A DNA stretch of 64,000 nucleotides from JBGAHD01 sp044226395 (lineage in GTDB: Bacteria; Pseudomonadota; Gammaproteobacteria; Xanthomonadales; Ahniellaceae), in NCBI GenBank assembly GCA_044226395.1, contig JBGAHD010000001.1, positions 682,001 to 746,000 of the forward strand, in the 5' to 3' direction. Positions 40,295 through 49,008 of the stretch are shown here, one piece after another; positions within the stretch are counted from its first letter, which is position 1, and each line of letters starts with the position of its first letter. The position numbers and the translations under genes are program-made. Below the pieces are notes generated by a model. It was not told where the DNA came from. It did no database searches and saw only the letters and a program-made list of their open reading frames with translations.

Positions 40295-42997
40295 CTACGG
40301 CGACGCGCGTTCAAACCACGCCGACGCGCGTCGCACGCGCGAATGCTTCGGGCCCAGGGCCGCGCGCAGCACGGGCATGGCTTGCGCGAGCAGTTCGCGC
40401 GCGCGTGGTCGTTGCGCTGAATCGCCCGATTGCAGCAAGACCGCCGCGCGCACCGCGCGAATCCACGCCAGCCCGGGATGCTCGGCGGGCATGGTTGCTT
40501 CCGAAAGACTCAGGGCTTCGTCCGACACGCGCATCGCGCCTTCGAGGTTGCCGGCGTCTAGTTCGATCTCGGCCGATACTTGCAGCGCGCGGGCCAGCAA
40601 GCCCTGATCGCCGATCGCGCGAAAGCGCGTCACGGGCCGCGCGATCTCGCGTCGCGCCGCCGCCAGATCGCCCTTGCCCGCGAGCGCGCGCGCTCGCGTG
40701 AACGCGGGAAAATACACATAGGCATGATCGCGTCCGAGCGCGCGCGCGAAGGCCTGCTCGGCGGTGTCGAGTTCCTTCAGCGCGCGATCGTAGTCGCCCA
40801 AGGTCAAGCTGGCCTTGCCCAGCTCGAGATAGGCGTGACTGAGCAGTTCGTCATTCGCCTCGGGCCGGCCGCTCATGATGCGCAGGCCCTTCTCGAGATT
40901 GGCGCGCGCGATCGCGGCCTGTTCGGTGGTATTGAGCACGTTCGCGGAGTTGAACAACTCAGTCGCCAGATTCATCTGCGCGCCGGTGCTTTTCTCGAGC
41001 AAGGGCAGCGCGCGCGCGTAGGCCTCTCCCGCCTCGTTCAAGCGCCCCAGATTGTTCAATGCACCGGCGGCGCCAAGCAAGGTCGCGGCGGCATCGCCCG
41101 GATAGCCGTGCGGGTCGGACACGGTCGCCGCATAGGACGCGCGATACGCCGCCAGGGCCTGCTGATCATCGCGCGCCAGCGAATAGACATTGCCCAAGGT
41201 GTGCTGAAGATAAGCGCGACGGCGCTTGACCGAGGCCTCCGCCGGGTTCTCGCGATCGAGTTCGCTCAGGGCCAAGCGCATGTCCGCGATCGCTTCGTCG
41301 TGGCGTTGCAGTCGCGAGAGCAATCCGGCCCGCACCGACAGGCAGAAGCCGTATTCCTCGCGGTCCGTGCCGCGCAAGGGCGATGCGAGCGCGAGACCGC
41401 GTTCGACCGACGACAGGCCCTTCTCGATCTCGTCAAAACGAAACGTGCCGCCCAACTGGCACCAGGCGCGCGCCTGCTCGGCCGCCGGCAGTTGGTGGAT
41501 GTCGCGGTCGAGCAAGGCCTGCAAGGTCTGGCGCGCGGCCTGGCCATCGCCGCGCAAGGCGCGCAGATCCGCGAGCGTGCCGACCAGGCGCGCGCGCAGC
41601 ACGGGATCATCGGGGCCGCCTTGCAGGACGGATTGCGAGGCGCGATCGAGCAGTTCGGACGGCGTCATGCGCTCGCCCTCGCCGATGCCGTCGCGAAACA
41701 TGTGGGTGACGAAGTTCAGCAGCATCGCGTAGCGCTCCGCCCCCGTCTGCGCCGCGTCGCGTTCGGCGCGCGCCAGATCGCGCTCGCGCGCGACCAGCTG
41801 ACTTTGCCGATACACGCCCCAGGTGCCGACCGCGATTGCCGCGATCGCGGCCACGCCGAGTGACAAGGCCAACCAATGTCGTCGCGCGAAACGCCCCGCG
41901 CGATAGGTCCAGCGCGGCGCCCTCGCCTTCACCGGCAGATGCGCGCGCCAGGCTTCGAGATCGGCAATCAACGCGTCGACGCTGGGATAGCGACGCTCGG
42001 GCTCGCGCGCGAGCGCGCGCATCGCGATGGCATCGAGGTCACCGCGAATCAACGCCGCCGCCACGCCGCCATCGCCCGTGGCGCGACTGGGCCAGGGCGG
42101 ATCCTGATCGCACACGCGCGTGATCAACGCCGCGAGCGCCAAGCCTTGCGTGTCGTGCGGCGGTCGACCGGCGAGCAACAGATACAACAATGAACCCAGC
42201 GAATGCACGTCGGTGCGCGTGGTGATGGCCGCGCCGGTGAGTTGCTCGGGCGCGGCGAAAGCCGGCGTCAAGGCCAGATCGTGTGTCGCGGTGAACTGAC
42301 GCACGGGGTCGAGCAGTCGCGCGATGCCAAAGTCGAGCAACTTCACGCGACCCTGCGCGTCAACCAACACATTGGCCGGCTTGAGATCGCGATGCACGAT
42401 CAGATTGGCGTGCGCGTAGGCCACGGCCGCGCACAACTGCGCGAACACCGCGATGCGTTGCTGCAGATCGGGCTTGCGCTCGCGACACCAGCGATCGAGC
42501 GCCACGCCATCGACCCATTCGGTGACCAGATACGGACGACCGTCGTCCGTCACGCCACCATCGAGCAGCCGCGCGATACCCGGATGATCCAGACGCGCCA
42601 GCACCGCGCGCTCGTCGGCGATGCGCGCGGGCTCGACCGCGACATCGCGGCGCAGCAGCTTGATCGCCGCGCGCTTTTCGAACGCGCCGTCGGCGCGATC
42701 GGCCAGATGAATCTCGCCCATGCCGCCGCGGCCGATCAGTTCGCCGATGCGCCACGGCCCGATGCGTTCGGGCACGGCGCTGGCGAGGCGTTGCGCATCG
42801 GCGATCTGCGGTTCCAGGAAACCGCTCGATTGCTCGATCGCGGCCAGGCATTCATCGAGCGCTTGCGCGCGTTCGGGGTCGATGCGCGCGATCGCCAGCA
42901 AGCGCGTGCGCCGCGCCGTGTCGGTCAGGCCTAGCAGGATGTCGATCTCGGACTCGAGCGCGGCCCAGTCGGGTCGACGCGGCTCGGTGCCCGTCAT
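40295..42997 (-). CDS. Membrane Ser/Thr protein kinase with C-terminal TPR-like sensor region (module 1)
   Basis: This is a 900-residue Hanks-type kinase. The kinase domain spans about 82-355: Gly loop IGRGGMGEIH, ATP Lys K113 (AAIKLL), catalytic D204 (HRDLKPAN) and DFG D222. One transmembrane helix follows at about 375-396. About 500 residues of helical TPR-like repeats (LGNVYSLARDDQQALAAYR, YLELGKASLTLGDYDRALKEL) should lie outside the cytoplasm. The ATG overlaps the stop of the ECF sigma gene (ATGA), so the two are translationally coupled. The arrangement resembles PknT/EcfP, in which the kinase phosphorylates and activates its sigma factor. The signal is unknown. Confidence 0.93.
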   Translation of the reverse strand: MTGTEPRRPDWAALESEIDILLGLTDTARRTRLLAIARIDPERAQALDECLAAIEQSSGFLEPQIADAQRLASAVPERIGPWRIGELIGRGGMGEIHLADRADGAFEKRAAIKLLRRDVAVEPARIADERAVLARLDHPGIARLLDGGVTDDGRPYLVTEWVDGVALDRWCRERKPDLQQRIAVFAQLCAAVAYAHANLIVHRDLKPANVLVDAQGRVKLLDFGIARLLDPVRQFTATHDLALTPAFAAPEQLTGAAITTRTDVHSLGSLLYLLLAGRPPHDTQGLALAALITRVCDQDPPWPSRATGDGGVAAALIRGDLDAIAMRALAREPERRYPSVDALIADLEAWRAHLPVKARAPRWTYRAGRFARRHWLALSLGVAAIAAIAVGTWGVYRQSQLVARERDLARAERDAAQTGAERYAMLLNFVTHMFRDGIGEGERMTPSELLDRASQSVLQGGPDDPVLRARLVGTLADLRALRGDGQAARQTLQALLDRDIHQLPAAEQARAWCQLGGTFRFDEIEKGLSSVERGLALASPLRGTDREEYGFCLSVRAGLLSRLQRHDEAIADMRLALSELDRENPAEASVKRRRAYLQHTLGNVYSLARDDQQALAAYRASYAATVSDPHGYPGDAAATLLGAAGALNNLGRLNEAGEAYARALPLLEKSTGAQMNLATELFNSANVLNTTEQAAIARANLEKGLRIMSGRPEANDELLSHAYLELGKASLTLGDYDRALKELDTAEQAFARALGRDHAYVYFPAFTRARALAGKGDLAAARREIARPVTRFRAIGDQGLLARALQVSAEIELDAGNLEGAMRVSDEALSLSEATMPAEHPGLAWIRAVRAAVLLQSGDSAQRPRARELLAQAMPVLRAALGPKHSRVRRASAWFERASP

Positions 42998-43587
42998 CGC
43001 GCGCCACCGATGCGCTGGAACAACCAGCCGCGCGCCTTCAACCAATCGCGACGCACGGTGCTGGGATCGACGGCCATGAGTTCGGCGATCTCGTCGTCGC
43101 TCATGCCGGCGAAATAGCGCAGATACACCACCTGGGCCGGGCGCGGCAGTTGATCCTCGAGATCGTCGAGCACGCGGTCGAGGTGCAGCAAATCCTCGGC
43201 CGCGCGCGTCTCGGCCGCGACGTGCGACATGCCGTCGAGTGTCACGTGCTCGGCGCCAGCGCCGCGCTTTTGCGCCAACTGCGCGCGCGCGTGATCGACC
43301 AGGATCTGCCGCATCGCGCGCGCCGCCGTGGCGTAGAAATGCTTGCGCCCGGCGAAGTCCGGCAGCGCGCCCTGACGAAAACGCAGAAAGGCCTCGTTGA
43401 CCAAGGCCGTGGTCGACAGGGTCTCGCCCCCGCCCACGGCCATGCGCTCGGCATGGGCGATGCGCCGAAGGTCGGTCTGCGCCAGCGCCATCAGCTCGGC
43501 GATGGCCGCGGGGCGATCGGCCGCGAGACCGCGCAGCACGGCGGTGATCTCGGCGGCTTCCTCGTTGGCGAGCGATCGCGGGTTCAT
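42994..43587 (-). CDS. ECF-type RNA polymerase sigma factor (module 1)
   Basis: This is a 197-residue ECF sigma factor of the Sigma70_ECF (PF07638-like) type. The sigma-2 part has FAGRKHFYATAARAMRQILVDHARAQLAQKRG, and sigma-4 has VVYLRYFAGMSDDEIAELMAVDPSTVRRDWLKARGWL. No anti-sigma gene is adjacent; the partner is a Ser/Thr kinase instead. That places it near the ECF43 group, which is switched on by phosphorylation. It is divergent from a secreted beta-helix protein, the natural candidate target, across a 135-bp region containing an inverted repeat. Confidence 0.92.
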   Translation of the reverse strand: MNPRSLANEEAAEITAVLRGLAADRPAAIAELMALAQTDLRRIAHAERMAVGGGETLSTTALVNEAFLRFRQGALPDFAGRKHFYATAARAMRQILVDHARAQLAQKRGAGAEHVTLDGMSHVAAETRAAEDLLHLDRVLDDLEDQLPRPAQVVYLRYFAGMSDDEIAELMAVDPSTVRRDWLKARGWLFQRIGGAR

Positions 43588-43642
43588 GCACGTATCCCCA
43601 TCGGCGCGAAGTACAGCACAAAGCCGAGGCGCGATGAAGCGG

Positions 43643-43667
43643 ATGCCCGGGCTGATCGGCCGGGCAT
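43643..43667. repeat. Inverted repeat in the divergent sigma/secreted-protein region
   Basis: ATGCCCGG (43643-43650) and CCGGGCAT (43660-43667) are perfect inverted arms with a 9-bp spacer. They lie 56 bp from each start, centred between the ECF gene and the secreted protein. It could be an operator or a hairpin. Confidence 0.45.
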
Positions 43668-43722
43668 GCACGCCTTGGGCGGGTTTCTCCGTATGTCGGG
43701 CAACCCCCTCGGAGTGCTCGAC

Positions 43723-45822
43723 ATGAAGCGCGCGAACGTTCTTGCCCTGGTGCTTGGCCTGGGCCTGCTGCAGACCACCGGCGCCAGCTGGGCGGCGACA
43801 TACACTTGGCCGAACCTCTCCGGCAGCGGCCTGTGTCAGGGCACCCTGCAGAACTGCGTCGACACCGTGGGCGTGGGCGACCAGATCATCATCGGCGCCG
43901 ACGAAAGCTTCCTGCCCGATCGACTGACCCGCATCGATGAGAACGTGTTGATCACGCGTTCGGTCACCCTGGGCGCGCGCGATGGCATCGACGCCGTGTT
44001 GGCCGCGGGTCGCATCCTGGCGGTGTCGACCTCGGGCGCGAGCACCGCCAACATCACGGTGAGTCGATTGGCGTTCGAGCGCGGCCGGGTCGTGATTCAG
44101 CACGCGACGACGGGGCCGACGAATCTGATCACGCTTTCGCAGCTGCGTTTCGCGGACGTGTCCGACGACCAGTGCGCGGTGAACTTCGTCGACTTCTCCT
44201 CCGCGGCGGGCCCCATGCAGTTGGTGCTGGGCGACTCGATCATTCAGTTCGGCGCCGGCACCGCGGCCAATCCGCCGCGCTCGAGTGGCTTGTGCGCGTC
44301 CTCGTCCGGCCCGGAACTGCGTGTCGATGCCTTTCGTAACCTGATCCAGACCTCGCGACCGCGATTGCGCGCGGCGATCTCGGTCAATGGCTCGGGCGTG
44401 CGCACGGTCAATGTCACGGCCAATGTGGTGCGCGCCAACACCATGACTTCGGGCATCACGGTCACGGCCTACGGGCCGCAGGCGACGCGCCGCGCGATCA
44501 CGTTCCGCGACAACTTCGTGCGCGGACAGCGCGTCGACGCCTCGACCTCGGAATACGCCATGGCGATCGCCGGCGAGGCCATCGATGCGCGCGTGATCAA
44601 CAACACGGTCATCGACAACTCGCGCGGCCTTTTCGTCGCGGGCGAGATCGCCAATGCCATCATCGGTCGCGTGAGCAACAACGCCGTCGCCTACAACCTG
44701 CTGTCGGGCATGGGCCTCGACACGGTGGGTACCACCAACTTGGTCAATCAAAACAATCTGGTGTTCGGCAACAGCAACGATTTCTTCACCCCGGGCTCGG
44801 GCACGATCGCGCTCAATCCTCAGTTCGAAAGCCTACTGACGGGTTTCGCGACGATCGTCTCGCCCCTGCTCAACACGGGTCTCGACGCCGATCTGCCGGC
44901 CTTCATCGGCGGCGAGGCGGCGGGCGATCCGCGTCGCCTGCAAGCGGCGGTCGACATCGGCGCCTTCGAATACCACGACGATCGCGCGGGGCGTCTGATC
45001 GCGACCGCGAGCAATACCGGCGGCAACACCACCGACATCGACGTGCTCGGCGCGCTGTCGACCAACGAGAACATCATCGCCACGCCGCTGATGAATCCGG
45101 CGGCGGACATCACGCAGAATCTCGGCGTCTACCTGGCGAGCACCGCGCCGCTGACGTGGTCGCTGTACTTGCAGCAGCCGATTCAGAACATGACCGTGGG
45201 CCGCCAGTTCAACGTGCTCGCGCCCTTGTTCGCCAATGCGCATTTTCGACACGTGACGTCGGCCGGCACGATCTCGGGCGATGCCTCGATCATCGACTCG
45301 CCGGATTTGAACGGCCGACCCTTCGCCCTGCCGATCGCGTTCGCGCGCTACGAATCGCCGACGTCGTCGTCCTATCACGATTTCCCGATCGGCATGGAAT
45401 ACATCGGTTCGCGCTGGCGCGTGCGCAATCAGGACGGCGCGGCGATGGCCGCCGATCGCGCCTTCAGCATCGTGGTGCCGCCACTGTTCTCGCCCAATGC
45501 CTTCGTGGTCAGCGCGACTGGCAATACCACCGCGCTCGCGTTGATTCATCCGATGCTCGACGAGAATCCCTGCGCGGCGCCCCTGGTCGGTCGCGGCGAT
45601 GATTCGGGCGATGCGGTGCACATCGCCAATCCGACGCCGTTCGCGCTCGAGTACCGAGCCGGTAGCGCGGGCGTGCCCGGTCATTGGTTCGTACGCTCGG
45701 CCTCCGCCGCGGCATTTCCAGCGGGCTCGGCGTTCTCGGTGCAGATCAATGGTCGCCAGGCACTGGGCTGTGGCGCGGCGAACTTCGCGAATTCGCAGTT
45801 GTTCGCGGATGGCTTCGAGTGA
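43723..45822 (+). CDS. Secreted beta-helix-like protein with C-terminal FADGFE motif
   Basis: This is a 699-residue exported protein. The signal peptide is about residues 1-25 (MKRANVLALVLGLGLLQTTG, then ASWA). A region rich in short beta strands and Asn ladders follows (RVINNTVIDNSRGLFVAG, GRVSNNAVAYNLLSG), typical of right-handed parallel beta helices. The last 200 residues are a separate beta domain. The protein ends SQLFADGFE. Related F-x-(D/N)-G-F-E endings recur in exported proteins of Lysobacterales, perhaps as a sorting tag. GGAG lies ten bases before the ATG. It is divergent from ECF/kinase module 1. No catalytic site is recognised. Confidence 0.88.
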   Translation: MKRANVLALVLGLGLLQTTGASWAATYTWPNLSGSGLCQGTLQNCVDTVGVGDQIIIGADESFLPDRLTRIDENVLITRSVTLGARDGIDAVLAAGRILAVSTSGASTANITVSRLAFERGRVVIQHATTGPTNLITLSQLRFADVSDDQCAVNFVDFSSAAGPMQLVLGDSIIQFGAGTAANPPRSSGLCASSSGPELRVDAFRNLIQTSRPRLRAAISVNGSGVRTVNVTANVVRANTMTSGITVTAYGPQATRRAITFRDNFVRGQRVDASTSEYAMAIAGEAIDARVINNTVIDNSRGLFVAGEIANAIIGRVSNNAVAYNLLSGMGLDTVGTTNLVNQNNLVFGNSNDFFTPGSGTIALNPQFESLLTGFATIVSPLLNTGLDADLPAFIGGEAAGDPRRLQAAVDIGAFEYHDDRAGRLIATASNTGGNTTDIDVLGALSTNENIIATPLMNPAADITQNLGVYLASTAPLTWSLYLQQPIQNMTVGRQFNVLAPLFANAHFRHVTSAGTISGDASIIDSPDLNGRPFALPIAFARYESPTSSSYHDFPIGMEYIGSRWRVRNQDGAAMAADRAFSIVVPPLFSPNAFVVSATGNTTALALIHPMLDENPCAAPLVGRGDDSGDAVHIANPTPFALEYRAGSAGVPGHWFVRSASAAAFPAGSAFSVQINGRQALGCGAANFANSQLFADGFE

Positions 45823-45846
45823 ATCCCGGTCGGTCGACGCTAGAAC

Positions 45847-45873
45847 GGTCGCGCGCGTGAATCGCGCGCGACC
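45847..45873 (+). terminator. Hairpin after the first secreted protein gene
   Basis: GGTCGCGCGCG and CGCGCGCGACC form a perfect 11-bp stem with a TGAAT loop, 24 bp after the stop. No U tract follows. Confidence 0.55.
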
Positions 45874-45935
45874 CGAAGGATCGGGCGACACGCCTCGGCA
45901 ATGTCGTGGCGTCCGATAAGCCCGCTGGCCTCGTG

Positions 45936-45965
45936 TTGGCGGGCACGGCTTGGCATGGCTAAGAT
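45936..45965 (+). promoter_or_regulatory. Candidate promoter of ECF module 2
   Basis: TTGGCG (45936-45941), an 18-bp gap and TAAGAT (45960-45965) lie 33 bp before the ATG. This is a motif-level sigma-70-like call only. Confidence 0.35.
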
Positions 45966-45998
45966 GCGCCAGCGACCTCCAGCGACGCAGGCGGTGCC

Positions 45999-46577
45999 AT
46001 GGACACGGAGCCATCTCTGCGGGAGAAAGACCTGTCCGACGTCACGCAGTGGCTGTCGGACTGGCATGCGGGCGACGAATCCGCGCGCGAGCGCGTGTTC
46101 GCCTGGGTTTATCCACTGGCGCGCACCGTCGCGGGACGACGCCTCGCGCGCCACGCCGGGCACGACCTCGACACGACCCAACTCGCGCACGACACCTTGC
46201 TGCGCTTGATCGAACGGCCCGCGCTCTACGCCCATCGCGAGCATTTTCTCAAGGTCATTTCGATCGCGACGCGGCAGATCTGGATCGACCACATTCGCGC
46301 CAAGCGCAGTGACAAGCGCGGCGGTGACGTGGTGTTCGTGACCGTCGAAGCGGCGGACGACGTTGCGGCGGAAACCGGCCATGGCGATGGCGCGCTACTT
46401 ACCGCGCTGACCGAGCTCGAACGACTCGACGCGCGCAAGCGCCAAGTCGTCGACATGCACCATTTGCTCGGCCTCGAGCGCGCCGACATCGCGCGGCTGA
46501 TCGGCATTTCGATTCCCACGGTCGATCGCGATCTGGCCTTCGCGCGAGCATGGCTCAAGGCCAAATTGGCCGAGTAA
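45999..46577 (+). CDS. ECF-type RNA polymerase sigma factor (module 2)
   Basis: This is a 192-residue ECF sigma factor of the same class as module 1. The sigma-2 part shows HREHFLKVISIATRQIWIDHIRAKRSDKRGG. Sigma-4 shows RQVVDMHHLLGLERADIARLIGISIPTVDRDLAFARAWLKAKL. It is followed after four bases by a membrane Ser/Thr kinase and has no neighbouring anti-sigma gene. It is clearly diverged from the module 1 sigma, so the pairs are paralogous rather than recent duplicates. Confidence 0.91.
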   Translation: MDTEPSLREKDLSDVTQWLSDWHAGDESARERVFAWVYPLARTVAGRRLARHAGHDLDTTQLAHDTLLRLIERPALYAHREHFLKVISIATRQIWIDHIRAKRSDKRGGDVVFVTVEAADDVAAETGHGDGALLTALTELERLDARKRQVVDMHHLLGLERADIARLIGISIPTVDRDLAFARAWLKAKLAE

Positions 46578-46581
46578 CGCG

Positions 46582-48798
46582 ATGATCGATCCTCCGCGAC
46601 CGATGTCCGACGAGGTCGACGCGAATTCGCCGACCGCGCACTTCCATCGCGTCGAGCATTGGTTCCATGTGCTCGCGACCAGTCCGCCCGAGACCTGGGC
46701 TTCGCGCCTGCTCAGCGACGAACCCGACTCCGCGATTCGCGACGAGGTCCTGCGCCTGCTCCAGTGCGCCCAGGCGCCAGAACATCCGCTCGATGAGTTC
46801 CTGCGCGATACCCCGTCGGACCCGCGCGCGGGCCGCGTGGTCGGCGCCTGGCGCCTGCTCGGTGAGTTGGGCAGCGGCGGCATGGGCACGGTCTACGAGG
46901 CCGAGCGCATCGACGGCCGCTTCGCGTCGCGCGTCGCGATCAAGATGCTGCGCCCCCACACGTCGGAGGCGCTGCGCTCGCGTTTCATTCATGAGCGACA
47001 GATCCTGGCGTCACTCAACCACCCGCACATCGCGCGCTTGATCGATGCCGGCGAGACCGCCGAAGGCGAGCCGTATCTGGTGATGGAGCGCGTGGTCGGC
47101 GAACCCCTCGCGACCTGGATGAGCGCGCGCTCGCCCGATCGCGACGGTCGACTGCGCTTGTTCGAGCGCTTGGTCTCCGCCGTCGCGCACGCGCATCAGC
47201 GCTTGGTCATTCACCGCGACATCAAGCCGTCGAATGTCATGGTGCGCGAGGACGGGCAGCCCGTGCTGCTCGATTTCGGCGTGGCCAAGCTGATCGAACC
47301 GAGCGCGGCGGAGGCCTGGCAAGCGCCGCCAACTCGAGTGTTCACGCATGGCTACGCGAGTCCCGAGCAAGTGCAAGGACAACCGGTCACCACGGCCACC
47401 GATATCTTCAGTCTAGGCGTGCTGCTGCGTGAACTTCTCACCGGCGTTACTCCCACGCAACCCGATGGCGCGCCACCACGATGGCCACCGGTGCCGATCG
47501 ATGCCGAACTGCGCGGCGTCATCGCCTGCGCCACGGCGCCGGACGCGAGCGCGCGTTATGCGAATGCCGATGCGCTGGCCGAGGACATCGGTCGCTGGCG
47601 CGCGGGACTGCCCTTGCGCACGGCACCGGATCGCGCGTGGTATCGCGCGCGCAAGTTCATCGCTCGTCATCGTTGGGGCGTGGCGACCGCGTGCCTGATC
47701 ATGACCGCGGCCGCGGCCGCGGCTTGGCGCATCGCCGACGAACGCGATCGCGCCGTGCAGGCCGAGCAGCAAGCGCGGATCGCGCTGGCGCGCAGCGAGC
47801 GGCAACTGCGCTTCCTGTCGAACTTTTTCCTGGGCGTGGGTCAGCGCGATAGTAACGGCCAGCTACCCGACGCGAATCGCTTGCTCGATCGCGCGCGCGA
47901 GGCCATCGCTGGCGAGGAAATAATCGATCGCGCCGGCGCCTCGGGCCTGCAACTGATGCTGGGCGAGGCCTATCTCTACGCGGGTCGATGGAACGACGCC
48001 TCGTCGTCCTATGCGCGCGGACTCGCGGGCACGATCGACCGGATCGAGCCGATCGATCGCGCCGAGGCCCTGCGCAACTGGGCGCGCGCCGAACTGCAGG
48101 CCCATCGTCCCGATGAGGCCTTGCGCATCGTCGAACGCGCGCGCGCGATGGTTCCGCGTCAGCCGACGGATCGTTCGTGGGTCGAACTCGATCTGAAACT
48201 GCGCGTCACCCAGATTCAAGCGCTGGCCGCGACGCATCCCACGCAAGGCGACACGGTTCCGGCCGAGGTCGAAGCGGCGTTGCGATCGGCCTTGAGCGTC
48301 GCGCGTCGCGAGTTTCCACGCGGTCATGTACTGCTCGGCACCTTGTTGATGGAAGACGCGCTCGCGCGCGAACGCGCCCACCAATTCGATCAACTCGTCG
48401 CGATCCGCCGCGAAGCGCTGACGGCCTGGGAAGCCGATCCACGCGCCGTCGCGATCGATCTGGCCGTGCAGCGACGCAATCTCGCGCGCGCGTTGTGGCT
48501 GACGGGCGCCGTCGACGCGGAAGCCGACGCCTTGCTCGACGCCGCCGCGCCCGCGTTCGAGACACACTTCGGCGCGACCGGCATGGCGACCCTGGCCTTT
48601 GATCGCGCGCGCTTGGCCTTGGCGCGACACGATGAGACAGGCGCTGACCGCGCCTATTCGCAAGGTCTTGCTCATCTGCGCCAAGCGCAACGCGCGCCCG
48701 ACGCGGACATTCTCGCGCTCGGCGACACGATCGCGCGAGCCGCATCCGCGAACGCGAAGTCGCCGCGCGATCCTGAGCGCCGTTCGTCGGCCGAGTGA
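46582..48798 (+). CDS. Membrane Ser/Thr protein kinase with C-terminal helical repeat region (module 2)
   Basis: This is a 738-residue Hanks-type kinase. The kinase domain spans about 90-345: Gly loop LGSGGMGTVY, K121 (VAIKML), D213 (HRDIKPSN) and DFG D231. One transmembrane helix lies at about 365-383. About 340 residues of TPR-like helices follow (LMLGEAYLYAGRWNDASSSYARGLAG, ALRNWARAELQAHRPDEALRIVERA). All catalytic residues are intact. The activation segment is short and Ala-rich (SAAEAWQAPPTRVFTHGYASPE). It is co-transcribed with the ECF gene upstream; a secreted protein gene follows 210 bp downstream. Confidence 0.92.
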   Translation: MIDPPRPMSDEVDANSPTAHFHRVEHWFHVLATSPPETWASRLLSDEPDSAIRDEVLRLLQCAQAPEHPLDEFLRDTPSDPRAGRVVGAWRLLGELGSGGMGTVYEAERIDGRFASRVAIKMLRPHTSEALRSRFIHERQILASLNHPHIARLIDAGETAEGEPYLVMERVVGEPLATWMSARSPDRDGRLRLFERLVSAVAHAHQRLVIHRDIKPSNVMVREDGQPVLLDFGVAKLIEPSAAEAWQAPPTRVFTHGYASPEQVQGQPVTTATDIFSLGVLLRELLTGVTPTQPDGAPPRWPPVPIDAELRGVIACATAPDASARYANADALAEDIGRWRAGLPLRTAPDRAWYRARKFIARHRWGVATACLIMTAAAAAAWRIADERDRAVQAEQQARIALARSERQLRFLSNFFLGVGQRDSNGQLPDANRLLDRAREAIAGEEIIDRAGASGLQLMLGEAYLYAGRWNDASSSYARGLAGTIDRIEPIDRAEALRNWARAELQAHRPDEALRIVERARAMVPRQPTDRSWVELDLKLRVTQIQALAATHPTQGDTVPAEVEAALRSALSVARREFPRGHVLLGTLLMEDALARERAHQFDQLVAIRREALTAWEADPRAVAIDLAVQRRNLARALWLTGAVDAEADALLDAAAPAFETHFGATGMATLAFDRARLALARHDETGADRAYSQGLAHLRQAQRAPDADILALGDTIARAASANAKSPRDPERRSSAE

Positions 48799-49008
48799 TA
48801 GCTCAAGCACGCCGCGTCCGTCACCCCCTGCAGAAGCGCAATGTCGACGGTAGCCGCCCGGCCGCGGGCGATCGTCGCTCGCGCATCAACCGCCGCGGTA
48901 CCCGAGGAGCGCGCGTCGCCATGGCGCGCGTCGTCGCGGGCGCCGAGCGCCGAGCCCACCGACGACCTGGATCGACAACGACAACACTGCTGGGGAGAAA
49001 TTGCTCGC
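48799..49008. other. Intergenic region before the second secreted protein
   Basis: No gene was recognised here. It holds a GGGGAGA ribosome-binding site close to the next start and GC-rich potential hairpins, but no clear promoter. Confidence 0.5.
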
